Shown: piece after piece, positions 32,942-41,991 of the stretch | Numbering within the stretch: the stretch's first letter is position 1 | Layout of the letters: each line of letters opens with the position of its first letter | DNA from: CAYHGV01 sp964356135 | GTDB lineage: Bacteria > Hydrothermota > Tepidihabitantia > CAYHGV01 | Reading direction: 5' to 3' | Assembly (NCBI GenBank): GCA_964356135.1 | Contig: CAYHGV010000001.1 | Span: forward strand, 11,945-75,944 | DNA: 64,000 nt | Notes under the pieces: model-generated | The model's input: only the letters and a program-made list of their open reading frames with translations | Told to the model about the DNA's origin: nothing | Database searches by the model: none | Position numbers and translations under genes: made by a program

Positions 32942-34060
32942 CTACGATCCTCCTGCCCGTCCGGAATTCCTGTTATCGCGGCGGAATTTAGGCCAGGGAC
33001 TCGAGGCGAGGGTGCCTGACCCGACCAGAGCGTAGAGGTAACTATCATACGAGCCGACATAGACGGTTCCATCCAGACCGAGAGCTGGTGACGACCAGAT
33101 TTCATCGCCCGTTTTGTGTTTCCATTTCAGGCTGCCATCCGATTTGAGTGCATAGAGGTAGGTATCGCCGGACCCGACATAGATGGTGCCATCCGAACCG
33201 ACCGCCGGTGATGACCAGATCGAACCACCGGTCGCATATTTCCACTTGAGCGTGCCGGTCGGGTTTATTGCATACAGGCAGTTATCCTCAGAGCCGACAT
33301 AGATGGTTCCATCCGGACCAATCGAAGGAGCAGACCAGATCCCTTTGCCGGTTGCGAAGCTCCATTGTAAGGTGCTGTCCGGGTTGAGCGCATAGAGGTT
33401 TTTATCCTCCGAGCCGAAATAGATGGTTCCAGCCGAGCCGATTGCGGGCGAAGAGATCAACTTATCGCCGGTTTGATATCGCCATTTCAAGTATCCGTCG
33501 GGCTGAAGGGCATAGAGACAGCTGTCCTCGGAGCAAAAATAAATTGTTCCATCCGAACCGATTGCCGGCGAAGACCGTATCCAGCCATTGGTTCTGAATT
33601 TCCATTTGGGACTCCCATCACCGGCTATGGCATAGAGGGCGTTATCAAGTGAGCCGAAATAGACGGTGCCGTCAGGACCGAGGGCGGGCGATGAACGGAC
33701 CCAGCCGCCGGTTTTGTATTTCCATTTCAGTGTGCCGTTGGGGTTGAGCGCATAGAGGTAATCATCATCCGAACCGATATAAATCGTTCCATCCGGTCCG
33801 ATGAGCGGAGAAGAGACGATCGAATAGTTTGTCCCGTATTCCCATAGTTTATTTCCGTCAGCCTTCAGTGCATAGAACTTGGAATTGATCGAGCCCACAT
33901 AGACCGATCCATCGGGCGCGATTGCGGGAGATGACGAAACCTGCCCGACTGTCCAGAATCTCCACTTCAGCTTCGATGATTTTTCCGTGCAGCCGAACAT
34001 AAAAACTCCTGCCATCAAGATTCCGATGCAGGAGCCAACGAACAATTTATGCCTCAACAC
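32942..34060 (-). CDS. PQQ-like eight-bladed beta-propeller lipoprotein
   Basis: 372 residues, starting with GTG after AAAGGGGGTGC. Lipobox GVFMFGCTEK. Eight near-identical ~40-residue repeats follow, each of the form SSPAIGxDGTIYVGSxDxxLYAL...GxLKWKYxTG, ending PWPKFRRDNRNSG. They resemble BamB/PQQ-dependent dehydrogenase propellers, but the PQQ active-site residues are not evident, so it is likely a binding or structural protein on the cell surface or in the periplasm. The strong repeat identity suggests recent internal amplification or gene conversion. Confidence 0.85.
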   Translation of the reverse strand: MLRHKLFVGSCIGILMAGVFMFGCTEKSSKLKWRFWTVGQVSSSPAIAPDGSVYVGSINSKFYALKADGNKLWEYGTNYSIVSSPLIGPDGTIYIGSDDDYLYALNPNGTLKWKYKTGGWVRSSPALGPDGTVYFGSLDNALYAIAGDGSPKWKFRTNGWIRSSPAIGSDGTIYFCSEDSCLYALQPDGYLKWRYQTGDKLISSPAIGSAGTIYFGSEDKNLYALNPDSTLQWSFATGKGIWSAPSIGPDGTIYVGSEDNCLYAINPTGTLKWKYATGGSIWSSPAVGSDGTIYVGSGDTYLYALKSDGSLKWKHKTGDEIWSSPALGLDGTVYVGSYDSYLYALVGSGTLASSPWPKFRRDNRNSGRAGGS

Positions 34061-34150
34061 GCACCCCCTTTGGATAGTTTTTATAGATGCCCATAATCGA
34101 ATTAAAATTACTAAAACCTCCTAAAATAGGTACAATACACATTGTAAAAT

Positions 34151-34179
34151 ATATTATGTTATTTGTTCTGGTTTGTCAA
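34151..34179 (-). promoter_or_regulatory. Sigma70-type promoter of the propeller lipoprotein gene
   Basis: On the minus strand TTGACA, 17-bp spacer, TAATAT; leader ~85 nt. Confidence 0.65.
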
Positions 34180-34208
34180 GGGAGAAAATTGAAAGGTTCT
34201 ATTTGAAG

Positions 34209-34233
34209 TAGCGCCTACCAAGGGTAGGCGCTA
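34209..34233 (-). terminator. Perfect 11-bp hairpin after the metG operon
   Basis: TAGCGCCTACC-CTT-GGTAGGCGCTA on the minus strand. Its first bases are the stop codon of the lipoprotein gene. It is followed by a moderately A/T-rich stretch, so it may terminate or stabilise the transcript. Confidence 0.6.
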
Positions 34234-34797
34234 TCTGCGGTAGGTGGCTTTAATTACTCCCCAATCGGTAGTATCTTCTTTTAAATCTTCCCAGACCCGG
34301 ATATACCAGAAATTATCAATTTTGACCAGGCTGAGCTTTAACTTGCCGGTGGCATATTGATAGACCGAAAGGTCCAGTCGGAGTTCGTACTGCTGATAAA
34401 AACTGGCACTGTCCGAGGACGAATCCTGGGAAACAGGCGAGAGCTGCAAAAATAAAGGGGGTAGCAGCGAGGAAGTATCCAGAGCGGAAAAGATAGAGAG
34501 CGTGACCGATTCCTCGGCGGCAAAATTCCAATTGCGCAACCGACTGCCAAGATTGGGATCTAAAGTATCAACCGGATCGGCGTAGAAGACAAAAAGTTCC
34601 CGGTCAAAGCAGTCCCGATAGTTGTCGATGTTCCGGGCATTGTAGGCGGAGACGAAATTCTTAATGACAATGCCGGGGGATATCGGGGCTTGGAAATCGC
34701 CACCGCCACCTCCAGGTTGGGGCTCGCGAGGTCTAAAAAAGTCGCAGCTAAAAACGGTAATTAATAGAAATATTGACCAGCCAGTTTTCTTCGCCAT
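34231..34797 (-). CDS. Small lipoprotein, possibly NTF2-like
   Basis: 188 residues from MAKKTGWSIF; lipobox FLLITVFSCDF. A Gly/Pro-rich linker (PREPQPGGGGGDF) leads to a domain starting IVIKNFVSAYNARNIDNYRD and ending KIDNFWYIRVWEDL, a pattern common in SnoaL/NTF2-like lumenal domains. The start lies 50 bp inside the OMP gene. The pairing with an outer-membrane barrel suggests an envelope role; no function is known. Confidence 0.7.
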   Translation of the reverse strand: MAKKTGWSIFLLITVFSCDFFRPREPQPGGGGGDFQAPISPGIVIKNFVSAYNARNIDNYRDCFDRELFVFYADPVDTLDPNLGSRLRNWNFAAEESVTLSIFSALDTSSLLPPLFLQLSPVSQDSSSDSASFYQQYELRLDLSVYQYATGKLKLSLVKIDNFWYIRVWEDLKEDTTDWGVIKATYRR

Positions 34798-36421
34798 AGC
34801 TCCTCCTGACATTTTTGATATCTCCGACTAATTCACTCTGGTTGCCGGGTTTCCAGTTGATAGAAATTCCACCCGTCTTGTCCCACCAGGGTAACCGGCC
34901 CTGGGTATAGGGGTTGTAGTTTTCATTTTGAGAGAGTTCAAAGCTGGGCGTCAGTGAAAGATGCTGGGTCGGCAGATAGAGGATTGAGACGCCGAGTTGC
35001 TTTCTCAAAACTCCCAAGCTGAGTGCATACCGTCCCTCCTCGTGGCTGAAATAGTCTTCCCAGATTGCTCCGACCGTCAATTTGGGTAAGAGTATCGGAT
35101 TGTCTTCGTAGATGGTGGTGAGACTGTAATCCTGAATTTGGGAATAGCTGTTACGTCTCGAACTAAACCGAAAGAAAAGGTAATCGAATTTACTTGAGAG
35201 GTTAGCAATAAATCGCACCGGTGACAAACCCCAGTCTACTTCCCCGTCCAGATTGTAAAAACGAGTGGTTCGGGTATTGCCGCTCATAAAACGTTCGACA
35301 TAGATGAGGTCTTCGCTTGAACTCGAGAACTGGAGCCGGGACGAGAGATTGTTGCGAACGTTAAGTTGGAAATCAAGGTTCATCCGGTCGGTGAGAATAT
35401 CGCGGTCATTTTTATTCAACGCATAGGGAGTGACGACCGTTTCGAGCGAAAGGCTGCGCTTGAACGAGAGATGACCGCGGCGATACTGATAGTTGAACAG
35501 AGCGTTGAAGAGTTTTTTGTCCCGATTTTCGTCGCCGCGCCCCACCATCTTCGCTTCCAGGGTATAACTCCGCTCTAAATTTAATTTCAATTCGGTATGG
35601 GCAGACGGGTTTAAGTGGAGGCCGGTGCGCAACCGCCGATTGTTCGATGCGATATCATTCGAGGTAATGAGCCGATAGCGGGCATTGGAGAACGATGTTG
35701 CTTCTTCAAAATTGATGCTGCCGATATTGAAGATCGGGTACTGGAGTTTAACGGAGCCGGCTAACCCAGCGAGGTTTTTATCCTCAAGATTTTGAGCTAA
35801 CGGATAGGATTCGCGGTTTGTCTCGCCGTTAACCGTGAAACCGAGTCGGAGTTTTTCCCAGCTGATTTCCTGGACCGGTTCGATGCCGAAATAAGCTCTT
35901 CGGTTCATCGACTGGGCAAGGGAGTAATTGGTCAACCCGCCGATGAAGAGAACATTACCGAACTGACCCTTCAGCTCGTGTTCTTCTTCAATCCCGCTGC
36001 CCGGGATGTCGAGAGCTTTGAAGATCCGCTGGCCAAGGCTGTTTCGAAAATAAAAATTCTGGTTCTGGAGGATGAGTTCGCCGGCTAAGAGACTATTTTC
36101 GGTTTTGAGGAGATAGGCGCCAGCCTGATAGCGATTCAAACCGCCGTTGGAGACGAGATTAAAACTGAGGAACGGCAGCGGATTGAAATAGAATTTCAAA
36201 TTATAACCGGAATCTTTTATTAGCTGATTGAAAACTCGATTCTCCCGGTCGGTCCGAATAATCTCCACATCGAGGCGGTGTTTGCCGATTTTGAATCCGG
36301 AGAGATAGAAATGATGGTTTAAGAAGGCGACATCTCTATATGATGAATAGGAAGAAGTGAAATTTCCTAATCCCCAAACGCTGCTATAAACGGAGACGAG
36401 CCAGAGCGTCAGCGAGCGCAC
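34748..36421 (-). CDS. Outer-membrane beta-barrel protein, family not recognised
   Basis: 557 residues, rich in alternating hydrophobic/aromatic strands (e.g. RFIANLSSKFDYLFFRF) and ending NISINYRF with the C-terminal Phe typical of barrels. A short hydrophobic N-terminus (SLTLWLVSVYSSVWGLG) can act as signal peptide. It begins 38 bp inside the rsmA gene, so it is made from the metG-tatD-rsmA transcript. The biochemical role is unknown. Confidence 0.72.
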   Translation of the reverse strand: MRSLTLWLVSVYSSVWGLGNFTSSYSSYRDVAFLNHHFYLSGFKIGKHRLDVEIIRTDRENRVFNQLIKDSGYNLKFYFNPLPFLSFNLVSNGGLNRYQAGAYLLKTENSLLAGELILQNQNFYFRNSLGQRIFKALDIPGSGIEEEHELKGQFGNVLFIGGLTNYSLAQSMNRRAYFGIEPVQEISWEKLRLGFTVNGETNRESYPLAQNLEDKNLAGLAGSVKLQYPIFNIGSINFEEATSFSNARYRLITSNDIASNNRRLRTGLHLNPSAHTELKLNLERSYTLEAKMVGRGDENRDKKLFNALFNYQYRRGHLSFKRSLSLETVVTPYALNKNDRDILTDRMNLDFQLNVRNNLSSRLQFSSSSEDLIYVERFMSGNTRTTRFYNLDGEVDWGLSPVRFIANLSSKFDYLFFRFSSRRNSYSQIQDYSLTTIYEDNPILLPKLTVGAIWEDYFSHEEGRYALSLGVLRKQLGVSILYLPTQHLSLTPSFELSQNENYNPYTQGRLPWWDKTGGISINWKPGNQSELVGDIKNVRRSYGEENWLVNISINYRF

Positions 36422-37235
36422 AGAATTCCTGTATGGAAAGGGTTTCCGCCCGGCGGCTTAAACTGATGCCGGTCGCCGATTCGACCTCGACAAGCTTCGA
36501 TTTATCGATTGCCAGGTTTCGGGCGAGACTGTTGGCTAAGGTCTTACGCCGCTGAGCAAATGAAGCCCGGACGACGCGGAAGAAAAAATCTTCGTTCGCG
36601 GGGATCGTCGGACTTTTCGTTCTTTCCACCCGGATGGCGGCAGATGAAACCTTAGGACGAGGCGAGAAAAACCGGGGCGGAATTGAGAAGAGCGGTTTCC
36701 GCCGGGTATAGAGCTCAAAAACAACCGTAATTGAGCCGTACTCCTTGGTTCCCGGCCGGGCACAGAGCCGCCGGGCGAATTCTCTTTGCAGGGTTAAGAC
36801 GGCACAATCCCAGTAATCCCGATAGTGCAAGAGGTGAAAGAGAATCGGGGTCGACAGGGAATAGGGGAGATTGCCGATAATTTTTAGCGGTCCAAAGGTC
36901 GAGAGGTCAACCTTCAGTATATCTTCATTTATATTTAGAACATTTGCAAACTCTTCGGTCGCATCGATGAGGGCGGCGAACAAGAACCGGTCAATTTCGA
37001 CCGCATAGACCTGCTTCGCTTTTCTGGCTAAGCGCCGGGTAAGCATCCCTTTGCCGGCACCAATTTCTAACACAACATCATCGGATTCAATCCCCACTGC
37101 TTCGACCAAACGGTCGGCAATTCGATTCGAAGTGAGAAAAACCTGACCCCAGCGCTTCTTGGGATGGAATTTAACCCCGATTTCCCGGACTCGCGCTTCA
37201 CCAGCCGGCACAGCACCAGGGTAAGGGTAGTTCAT
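36384..37235 (-). CDS. rsmA: 16S rRNA dimethyladenosine transferase RsmA (KsgA)
   Basis: 283 residues. KKRWGQVFLTSNRIADRLVE, then VVLEIGAGKGMLTRRL (SAM motif I) and IGNLPYSLSTPILFHLL (catalytic NLPY) are the KsgA signatures. It dimethylates the two adenines of the helix 45 loop in 16S rRNA during 30S assembly. Order metG-tatD-rsmA matches the conserved arrangement in many bacteria. The N-terminal ~25 residues before VKFHPKK are not conserved. Confidence 0.95.
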   Translation of the reverse strand: MNYPYPGAVPAGEARVREIGVKFHPKKRWGQVFLTSNRIADRLVEAVGIESDDVVLEIGAGKGMLTRRLARKAKQVYAVEIDRFLFAALIDATEEFANVLNINEDILKVDLSTFGPLKIIGNLPYSLSTPILFHLLHYRDYWDCAVLTLQREFARRLCARPGTKEYGSITVVFELYTRRKPLFSIPPRFFSPRPKVSSAAIRVERTKSPTIPANEDFFFRVVRASFAQRRKTLANSLARNLAIDKSKLVEVESATGISLSRRAETLSIQEFCALADALARLRL

Positions 37236-37295
37236 GTGAATTACTGGTTAAATTCCGCAGTTATCGAAACCCCGATCGGCGATGAATACTCGGGG

Positions 37296-38072
37296 TTAAC
37301 TGATGCTGAAGCACCGTTTGCCATTTTCACAGGTAACCTGCGCAAGTTCGCCGCTCGCGATCCCACGTGCCTGCGCCATCGCCTCCACGACAAAGCTGAC
37401 AAACCGGGGTTCATTCCGTTTGCCGCGCTCGGGTTGGGGTACGAGATAGGGGCAGTCGGTCTCGGCAAGAAGCCGGTCGATGGGCGCAGTTTTAATAATT
37501 GATTTGAGTTCCAGACCGTTGAATGTTATCGAACCGGAAAAGGAAAGGAAGAAGCCGAGGTTGAGAGCTTCCCGGGCAAACGGCTGGTCGCCGGAGAAGC
37601 AGTGCATTACGCCGCTACAATAGTTTTCCGCTTTCAAGATCTTGAGCGCTTCACTGTGGCCGTTGCGGATGTGGATAATGAGCGGCAGGTTCAATTCTTG
37701 GGCTAACCGAATCTGGTGTGTGAATGCCCGGTGCTGGTTTTCCGGTTTTGAATAGTTGCGATAGAAGTCAAGGCCGGTCTCGCCAATCGCTTTGACCTTC
37801 GGATGGCGGGCAAGCTTTTTCAGGTCTTCGATAGTTTCTTCGGTCCAGGAATCGGCGTCATGGGGGTGAACCCCGACTGCGCCGTAGATCTGAGGATACC
37901 GGCTGGCGAGTTCAATCGCGCTCCGGCTCGTTGGCAGGTCATAGCCGACACAGAGGATATAGGCGATTCCTTGTTCAAGGGCTCGATTGATGACCGCATC
38001 CCGGTCATGGTCGAATGCTCGGTCGGTTAGATGGGCGTGAGTGTCGAAAAGGCAGGGATCAGGGGTGAGCAT
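37296..38072 (-). CDS. tatD: TatD-family metal-dependent hydrolase/DNase
   Basis: 258 residues. LFDTHAHLTDRAFD (metal-binding HxH), VGVHPHDADSW, KAIGETGLDFYRN, LIIHIRNGHSEALKIL, GVMHCFSGD and LLAETDCPYL appear in the order of TatD enzymes. It is a cytoplasmic nuclease involved in DNA repair or turnover. It sits 60 bp upstream of rsmA. Confidence 0.93.
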   Translation of the reverse strand: MLTPDPCLFDTHAHLTDRAFDHDRDAVINRALEQGIAYILCVGYDLPTSRSAIELASRYPQIYGAVGVHPHDADSWTEETIEDLKKLARHPKVKAIGETGLDFYRNYSKPENQHRAFTHQIRLAQELNLPLIIHIRNGHSEALKILKAENYCSGVMHCFSGDQPFAREALNLGFFLSFSGSITFNGLELKSIIKTAPIDRLLAETDCPYLVPQPERGKRNEPRFVSFVVEAMAQARGIASGELAQVTCENGKRCFSIS

Positions 38073-38226
38073 TTAGGAGTTAGGAGACATCAGTAAGATG
38101 CAGTGTATCCGCGTTATTCAGTGTCAAACTCCGTGGTTATCTGCGTTTTCGATAAAGTTGTGGGATTTTCTACTTCGTGAGACATAGATGTCGAAGAAAC
38201 AGGAAGTTGAGTTTCAACATTGAGGG

Positions 38227-40212
38227 TCAGGAGACCGGGGTGCCGGGTGGTGCCTCTCGATCCAGTGTCACCAGGGAGATATCTTTGCCATCGGTTGCAG
38301 CCAAGAGCATGCCGTGCGAAACCAGGCCGCGGATCTTTGCCGGTGCGAGATTGGCAACGAGGACAATGCTTCTGCCGACCAGACTTTCCGGGCTGTAAGC
38401 CTGTGCGATACCCGCGACGATCTCGCGCGTTTCCGTGCCCAGGTCGACCTCGAGGTGCAGCAGCTTGTCCGCGCCTTCGACCTTTACCGCCGAGATGATT
38501 TTGGCGACCTTGAGTTCTAACTTTTTGAATTCGTCAAACGATAGTTCCACCGTTACCTCCTGCGGTTTAGTTAATTTGGCGATCTGGACGTCGATTTTTT
38601 CGTCGTCAATTTTATTAAAAAGAATTTTTATCGGACCGACCTCGGTGGGCAGAGCCGGGTCTTCGGACTGGTCCCAGTTCCGCTTGCCGAAACAGAGCAT
38701 CTCGTTGATTGTCCCGGCGGTAAAAGGGAGATAGGGTTGGGCAAGAATGCCGAGCGCAGAGATTAATTTGAAACAGCAGCTGATCGTCCGCTCACAGGCT
38801 TCGGGGTCGGTCTTGATCGTCGACCAGGGCGCCTGGTAATCGAAGTAGCGGTTGCCCTCCGCCGCAAGCTTCATAATTTCTTTCAAGCCGTTTTTCAATT
38901 CGAAGCGCTCAATCAGGGTAGTGAGATTTTTTGACGTCTCTCGAATCATGCCCGTAATCCGCTGGTCGACCTCACGGTCGGGATGATGCTTTGGTACTCT
39001 GCCGCCGTAGTATTTCTTGGTAAAAAGCACTACCCGGTTGATAAAATTGCCCAGGATATCGGCAAGCTCATTATTGTTGCGGGCTTGAAAATCCTTCCAG
39101 GTGAAATCGACATCCCGGTTTTCGGGGAGGTTTGCCGCCAGGGTGTAGCGCAGCGGGTCGGGTTCAAATTCGGTTAAATACTCCGGCAGCCAGACCGCCC
39201 AGTTACGGGAGGTGGAAAGCGGTCGGCCCTCAAGGTTCAAAAACTCGTTAGCGGGGATCTCGGCGGGCAATATATAGTCGCCATACGCCATCAGCATTGC
39301 CGGCCAGACCATGGCATGAAAGACGATATTGTCCTTACCGATAAAATGGACGAGCTTTGTGTCCGGGCTCTGCCAGTATTCCTTCCATGCATCCGGTGTG
39401 CCCCTTTTTTCCGCCCACTCGATGGTCGACGAGATATAACCGATGGGTGCGTCAAACCAGACATACAAAACTTTACCCCGGGCTTCGGCTAACGGCACCG
39501 GTACGCCCCAGTTCAGGTCCCGGGTTATCGCTCGCGGCTCTAATCCTTCTTTGAACCATCCGGCACAGAATTTTAAGACATTATCTTTCCAATCGGTTTT
39601 GGTCTGTAGCCAGTCGGCTAACGGTTTCTGGAATCGGTCTAAGAGGAAAAACCAGTGGGTGGTCTCGCGTTTTTCCGGGGTGGTCGAGCAGATTTTGCAG
39701 CGGGGGTCTTTCAGCTCGAAAGGCTCGAGCCACCTTCCGCAGGTTTCGCACTGGTCGCCCCGGGCACCGGCTGTTTCACAATGGGGACAGGTCCCTTCGA
39801 CGTAGCGGTCGGGCAGGAATCGGGAACATTTCGGGCAGTAGAACTGGGTGAGGGTTTTCGGTTGAATGTAACCTTTCCCGTAGATTTTAAGAAAGAAATC
39901 TTGGGCGAGTTTATAGTGGAGGGCGAGGGTGGTGCGGGAGAAATTGTCGAAGCTGATGCCGAACCGCTCAAAGCTTTCTTTGATGCTCTTATGATAGCGG
40001 TCGACGACTGCGCGCGGGGTTGTCTTTTCGGCTTCGGCTTTTAAGGTTGCGGGTACGCCGTGTTCGTCGGTGCCGCCGATATGAATTACCTCCCGTCCTT
40101 TCAGTCGTTGATAGCGGGTATAGATGTCGGCGGGTAGGTAGCAGCCGGCAAGGTGTCCTAAGTGGATTTCGCCATTGGCATAGGGTAAGGCGCTCGTAAC
40201 GAGAATTTTCAT
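38227..40212 (-). CDS. metG: Methionyl-tRNA synthetase with C-terminal tRNA-binding domain
   Basis: 661 residues. The HIGH-type motif is ANGEIHLGHLAG. Four CxxC pairs form two zinc knuckles (CPKC, CPHC, CETC, CKIC). The KMSKS-type motif reads LSTSRNW, the form known from archaeal/eukaryotic-like enzymes. The last ~110 residues (DEFKKLELKVAKIISAVKVE, RGLVSHGMLLAA) are the EMAPII/Trbp111-like OB-fold. Transcription appears leaderless (see promoter). It is first in an operon with tatD, rsmA, an OMP and a lipoprotein. Confidence 0.96.
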   Translation of the reverse strand: MKILVTSALPYANGEIHLGHLAGCYLPADIYTRYQRLKGREVIHIGGTDEHGVPATLKAEAEKTTPRAVVDRYHKSIKESFERFGISFDNFSRTTLALHYKLAQDFFLKIYGKGYIQPKTLTQFYCPKCSRFLPDRYVEGTCPHCETAGARGDQCETCGRWLEPFELKDPRCKICSTTPEKRETTHWFFLLDRFQKPLADWLQTKTDWKDNVLKFCAGWFKEGLEPRAITRDLNWGVPVPLAEARGKVLYVWFDAPIGYISSTIEWAEKRGTPDAWKEYWQSPDTKLVHFIGKDNIVFHAMVWPAMLMAYGDYILPAEIPANEFLNLEGRPLSTSRNWAVWLPEYLTEFEPDPLRYTLAANLPENRDVDFTWKDFQARNNNELADILGNFINRVVLFTKKYYGGRVPKHHPDREVDQRITGMIRETSKNLTTLIERFELKNGLKEIMKLAAEGNRYFDYQAPWSTIKTDPEACERTISCCFKLISALGILAQPYLPFTAGTINEMLCFGKRNWDQSEDPALPTEVGPIKILFNKIDDEKIDVQIAKLTKPQEVTVELSFDEFKKLELKVAKIISAVKVEGADKLLHLEVDLGTETREIVAGIAQAYSPESLVGRSIVLVANLAPAKIRGLVSHGMLLAATDGKDISLVTLDREAPPGTPVS

Positions 40213-40217
40213 AGATG

Positions 40218-40246
40218 AGAGTAACGGTTTTTATCACAACTGTCAA
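40218..40246 (-). promoter_or_regulatory. Promoter giving a near-leaderless metG transcript
   Basis: On the minus strand TTGACA, 17-bp spacer, TACTCT, and only five bases later the metG ATG. The predicted transcript starts at or within a base or two of the start codon. Confidence 0.55.
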
Positions 40247-40261
40247 GTTAAGCCATTGAGA

Positions 40262-40420
40262 GCTCTGCGAAACTACAAAAATTATCACGAAAGCACGAAA
40301 GGACGAAATTCGAAGAATAGAGTGATTGCAAGGAACTCAAAGCCACGAAAAAATAAGCGTAGTATTTTCAAAAAGTTAGAACCTTTCGTGTTTTCCGGAT
40401 TTCGTGGTTCACGTGATAAA
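40262..40420. repeat. Dispersed CACGAA-type inverted repeat
   Basis: ATTATCACGAAAGCACGAAAG and GGACGAAATTCGAAG on the left; CCTTTCGTGTTTTCC, GGATTTCGTGGTT on the right. The centre (AGAATAGAGTGATTGCAAGG) matches that of the copy at 20030. Confidence 0.6.
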
Positions 40421-40458
40421 AAGGACTTTTTCAGGGGTCTCCCATTAGAACTATGATT

Positions 40459-40583
40459 AACCACAGAAGACACTGAATCCGCCATAGTGCGTGGCGGAAC
40501 GGAAGGGTAATTGTTTGTATTTCATTATAATTATTCGGTGAGTTCCGTGTCCGCCATGTTGCGTGGCGGATCAGTGGTTAAAA
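40459..40583. repeat. Dispersed inverted repeat with a 7+7+7 palindrome in each arm
   Basis: Left arm TTAACCACAGAAGACACTGAA then TCCGCCA-TAGTGCG-TGGCGGA (40478-40498); right arm GAGTTCCGTGTCC... containing TCCGCCA-TGTTGCG-TGGCGGA (40550-40570) and ending TCAGTGGTTAA. Two nested palindromes in one host repeat suggest independent insertions or maintenance of symmetry. Confidence 0.7.
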
Positions 40584-40640
40584 ATGATTTTTCCAGGGTG
40601 GCCATTTGTTTCGCAGCGTGTAGCAGAAGCAAGAATCTAC

Positions 40641-40677
40641 GAGTTCGTATAATCAGTCTTATCAGGACTGGATAAAA
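40641..40677. repeat. 37-bp direct repeat, copy 1
   Basis: GAGTTCGTATAATC..., identical at 35 of 37 positions to 46873-46909 and in the same orientation. This copy lies just downstream of one sorting-domain gene (40705); the other lies upstream of its paralogue (45637). It contains a CAGTC/GACTG mini-stem that is lost in copy 2. Confidence 0.7.
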
Positions 40678-40704
40678 ATCAGGTCTGTCCCGTGCAACGA
40701 GGGA

Positions 40705-41385
40705 TTACTTAAAAACTATAACCTTCTTCACGCTCCTTAACTTTCCGGCAGTAAGGTTGATAAAATAGACCCCCTGCGCATTACCGGTCATATCCAGTTG
40801 GAGATGATAATTTCCGCGTTCCTGCACGCCATCCGCCAGCCTCTTGATTTCTCGTCCGGCTATATCGTAGACGCTTAATGCAACCTCACCTCTTGCAGGT
40901 ATTTGATAGCTGATTGTCGTTGTCGTGGAGGTTGGATTTTGACCAAGACGCAGATTTGGACTCTCTACTGTGAGATTTGAATTTTCCTCCACACCTCCTT
41001 CCGGACCTAATCTGATGAGATAAACATCAGCCCCACCTGCCCCGTAAGAAGTAGTCATGCCTGCGATGATATAACCGCCATCATCGGTCTGCACCACTGA
41101 ATTGCCCCTATCTCCACCACTGCCGCCACAGGCTTTTGTCCAGAGTGTATCGCCATTGGCATCAGTCCTGATGAGATAAACATCACCACTACCTTTGGTG
41201 TAATACCCGATCATACCCGCTATAATATATCCACCATCACCCGTCTGCGCCACTGAATGGCCTGCATCCCAATCACCGCCGCCATATGTTTTTGTCCAGA
41301 GCGTATCTGGTGGTTGGGCAGGTACCGTGTTCGGAAATAGCACTGCTACCATTACCACTAAACCTAATATTTTTATTCTCTTCAT
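40705..41385 (-). CDS. Secreted repeat protein with C-terminal sorting-like domain (paralogue A)
   Basis: 226 residues from MKRIKILGLVVMVAVLFPNT (signal peptide), preceded by GGAGG. Two ~50-residue units of the form (SVAQTxDGGYIIAG...DVYLIRTD.NGDTLWTKxxGG) are followed by a ~95-residue C-terminal domain (LGQNPTSTTTTISYQIPARG ... QGVYFINLTAG) like Por/T9SS or FlgD-type sorting domains. A second in-frame start 41 codons upstream (41508) has its own AAGGAA and lies just after the promoter. It is a close paralogue of 45637-46626. Confidence 0.82.
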   Translation of the reverse strand: MKRIKILGLVVMVAVLFPNTVPAQPPDTLWTKTYGGGDWDAGHSVAQTGDGGYIIAGMIGYYTKGSGDVYLIRTDANGDTLWTKACGGSGGDRGNSVVQTDDGGYIIAGMTTSYGAGGADVYLIRLGPEGGVEENSNLTVESPNLRLGQNPTSTTTTISYQIPARGEVALSVYDIAGREIKRLADGVQERGNYHLQLDMTGNAQGVYFINLTAGKLRSVKKVIVFK

Positions 41386-41528
41386 TTTTCCTCCATGTTT
41401 TTGCTCATTTTGGTTATTGCCCATTAAGTGCGGTGTTCCCCTGAGACCTTCCTTTGAATCCTCTGTTTGGGACAAACCATCATCACCGATACTTGTTCTG
41501 TAACCCATATAATTCCTTGCCTTACGAC

Positions 41529-41556
41529 AAATTAAGCCGTAAAGCGGTTTTGCCAA
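41529..41556 (-). promoter_or_regulatory. Promoter of paralogue A
   Basis: On the minus strand TTGGCA, 16-bp spacer, TAATTT. It aligns with the promoter of paralogue B, including the following GTCGTAAGG. Confidence 0.5.
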
Positions 41557-41786
41557 GCACAATATTTGGTAGGTTTTTCAATGGCTTTTTTATAACTTCC
41601 TGGTTATAGACGGCTACCTCAACCTCAACCGGTAAGTCTTTTTACGGAATATTTGACATAGTGCGAATCGAGCCCTAGATTAGAGCGCAGGACGTCAAAT
41701 AGATTACCTACAATTTAATGAGAAAATTCTCAGGAACTTTTTCCGAGTTGTGGCTTCAGCGCAATCTTAAATCTGTCAATTAAATT

Positions 41787-41991
41787 TTAAGCAATCTGTA
41801 CTACTGATGCTGAAACAAGACAATTGCCGGAAATATCGTAGGTCTTCAAGGAAACCGTCGTCGCAGTCGGAGGCTGATACTCGAGGGTGGTCGTCGTGAA
41901 GAACGGATTGGGCGCGATTCCGTTAATGCCAAAGGTAAAAAAGGGGACCGCCTGGATAAACTCCACGCGGCCCCCGGAATTTAAAAATTCG
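41787..41991 (-). pseudogene. Orphan C-terminal sorting-domain fragment
   Basis: Directly downstream of the 1,066-residue propeller gene, one frame reads GRVEFIQAVPFFTFGINGIA, NPFFTTTTLEYQPP, TVSLKTYDISGNCLV and then a stop. This is the NPF..T.L.Y..P....V.L..YDI.G pattern of sorting domains, without any start codon of its own. It is probably what remains of another secreted protein gene after deletion. Confidence 0.6.

Noticed and set aside
33000..34000. Regular ~120-bp repeats resembling a tandem DNA repeat or CRISPR-like array
   Set aside because: The period is that of propeller blades (about 40 codons) and the frame is intact with lipobox; they are coding repeats.
39655..40044. 129-codon plus frame opposite metG
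   Set aside because: Antisense of the zinc-knuckle and HIGH region of a clear synthetase gene.
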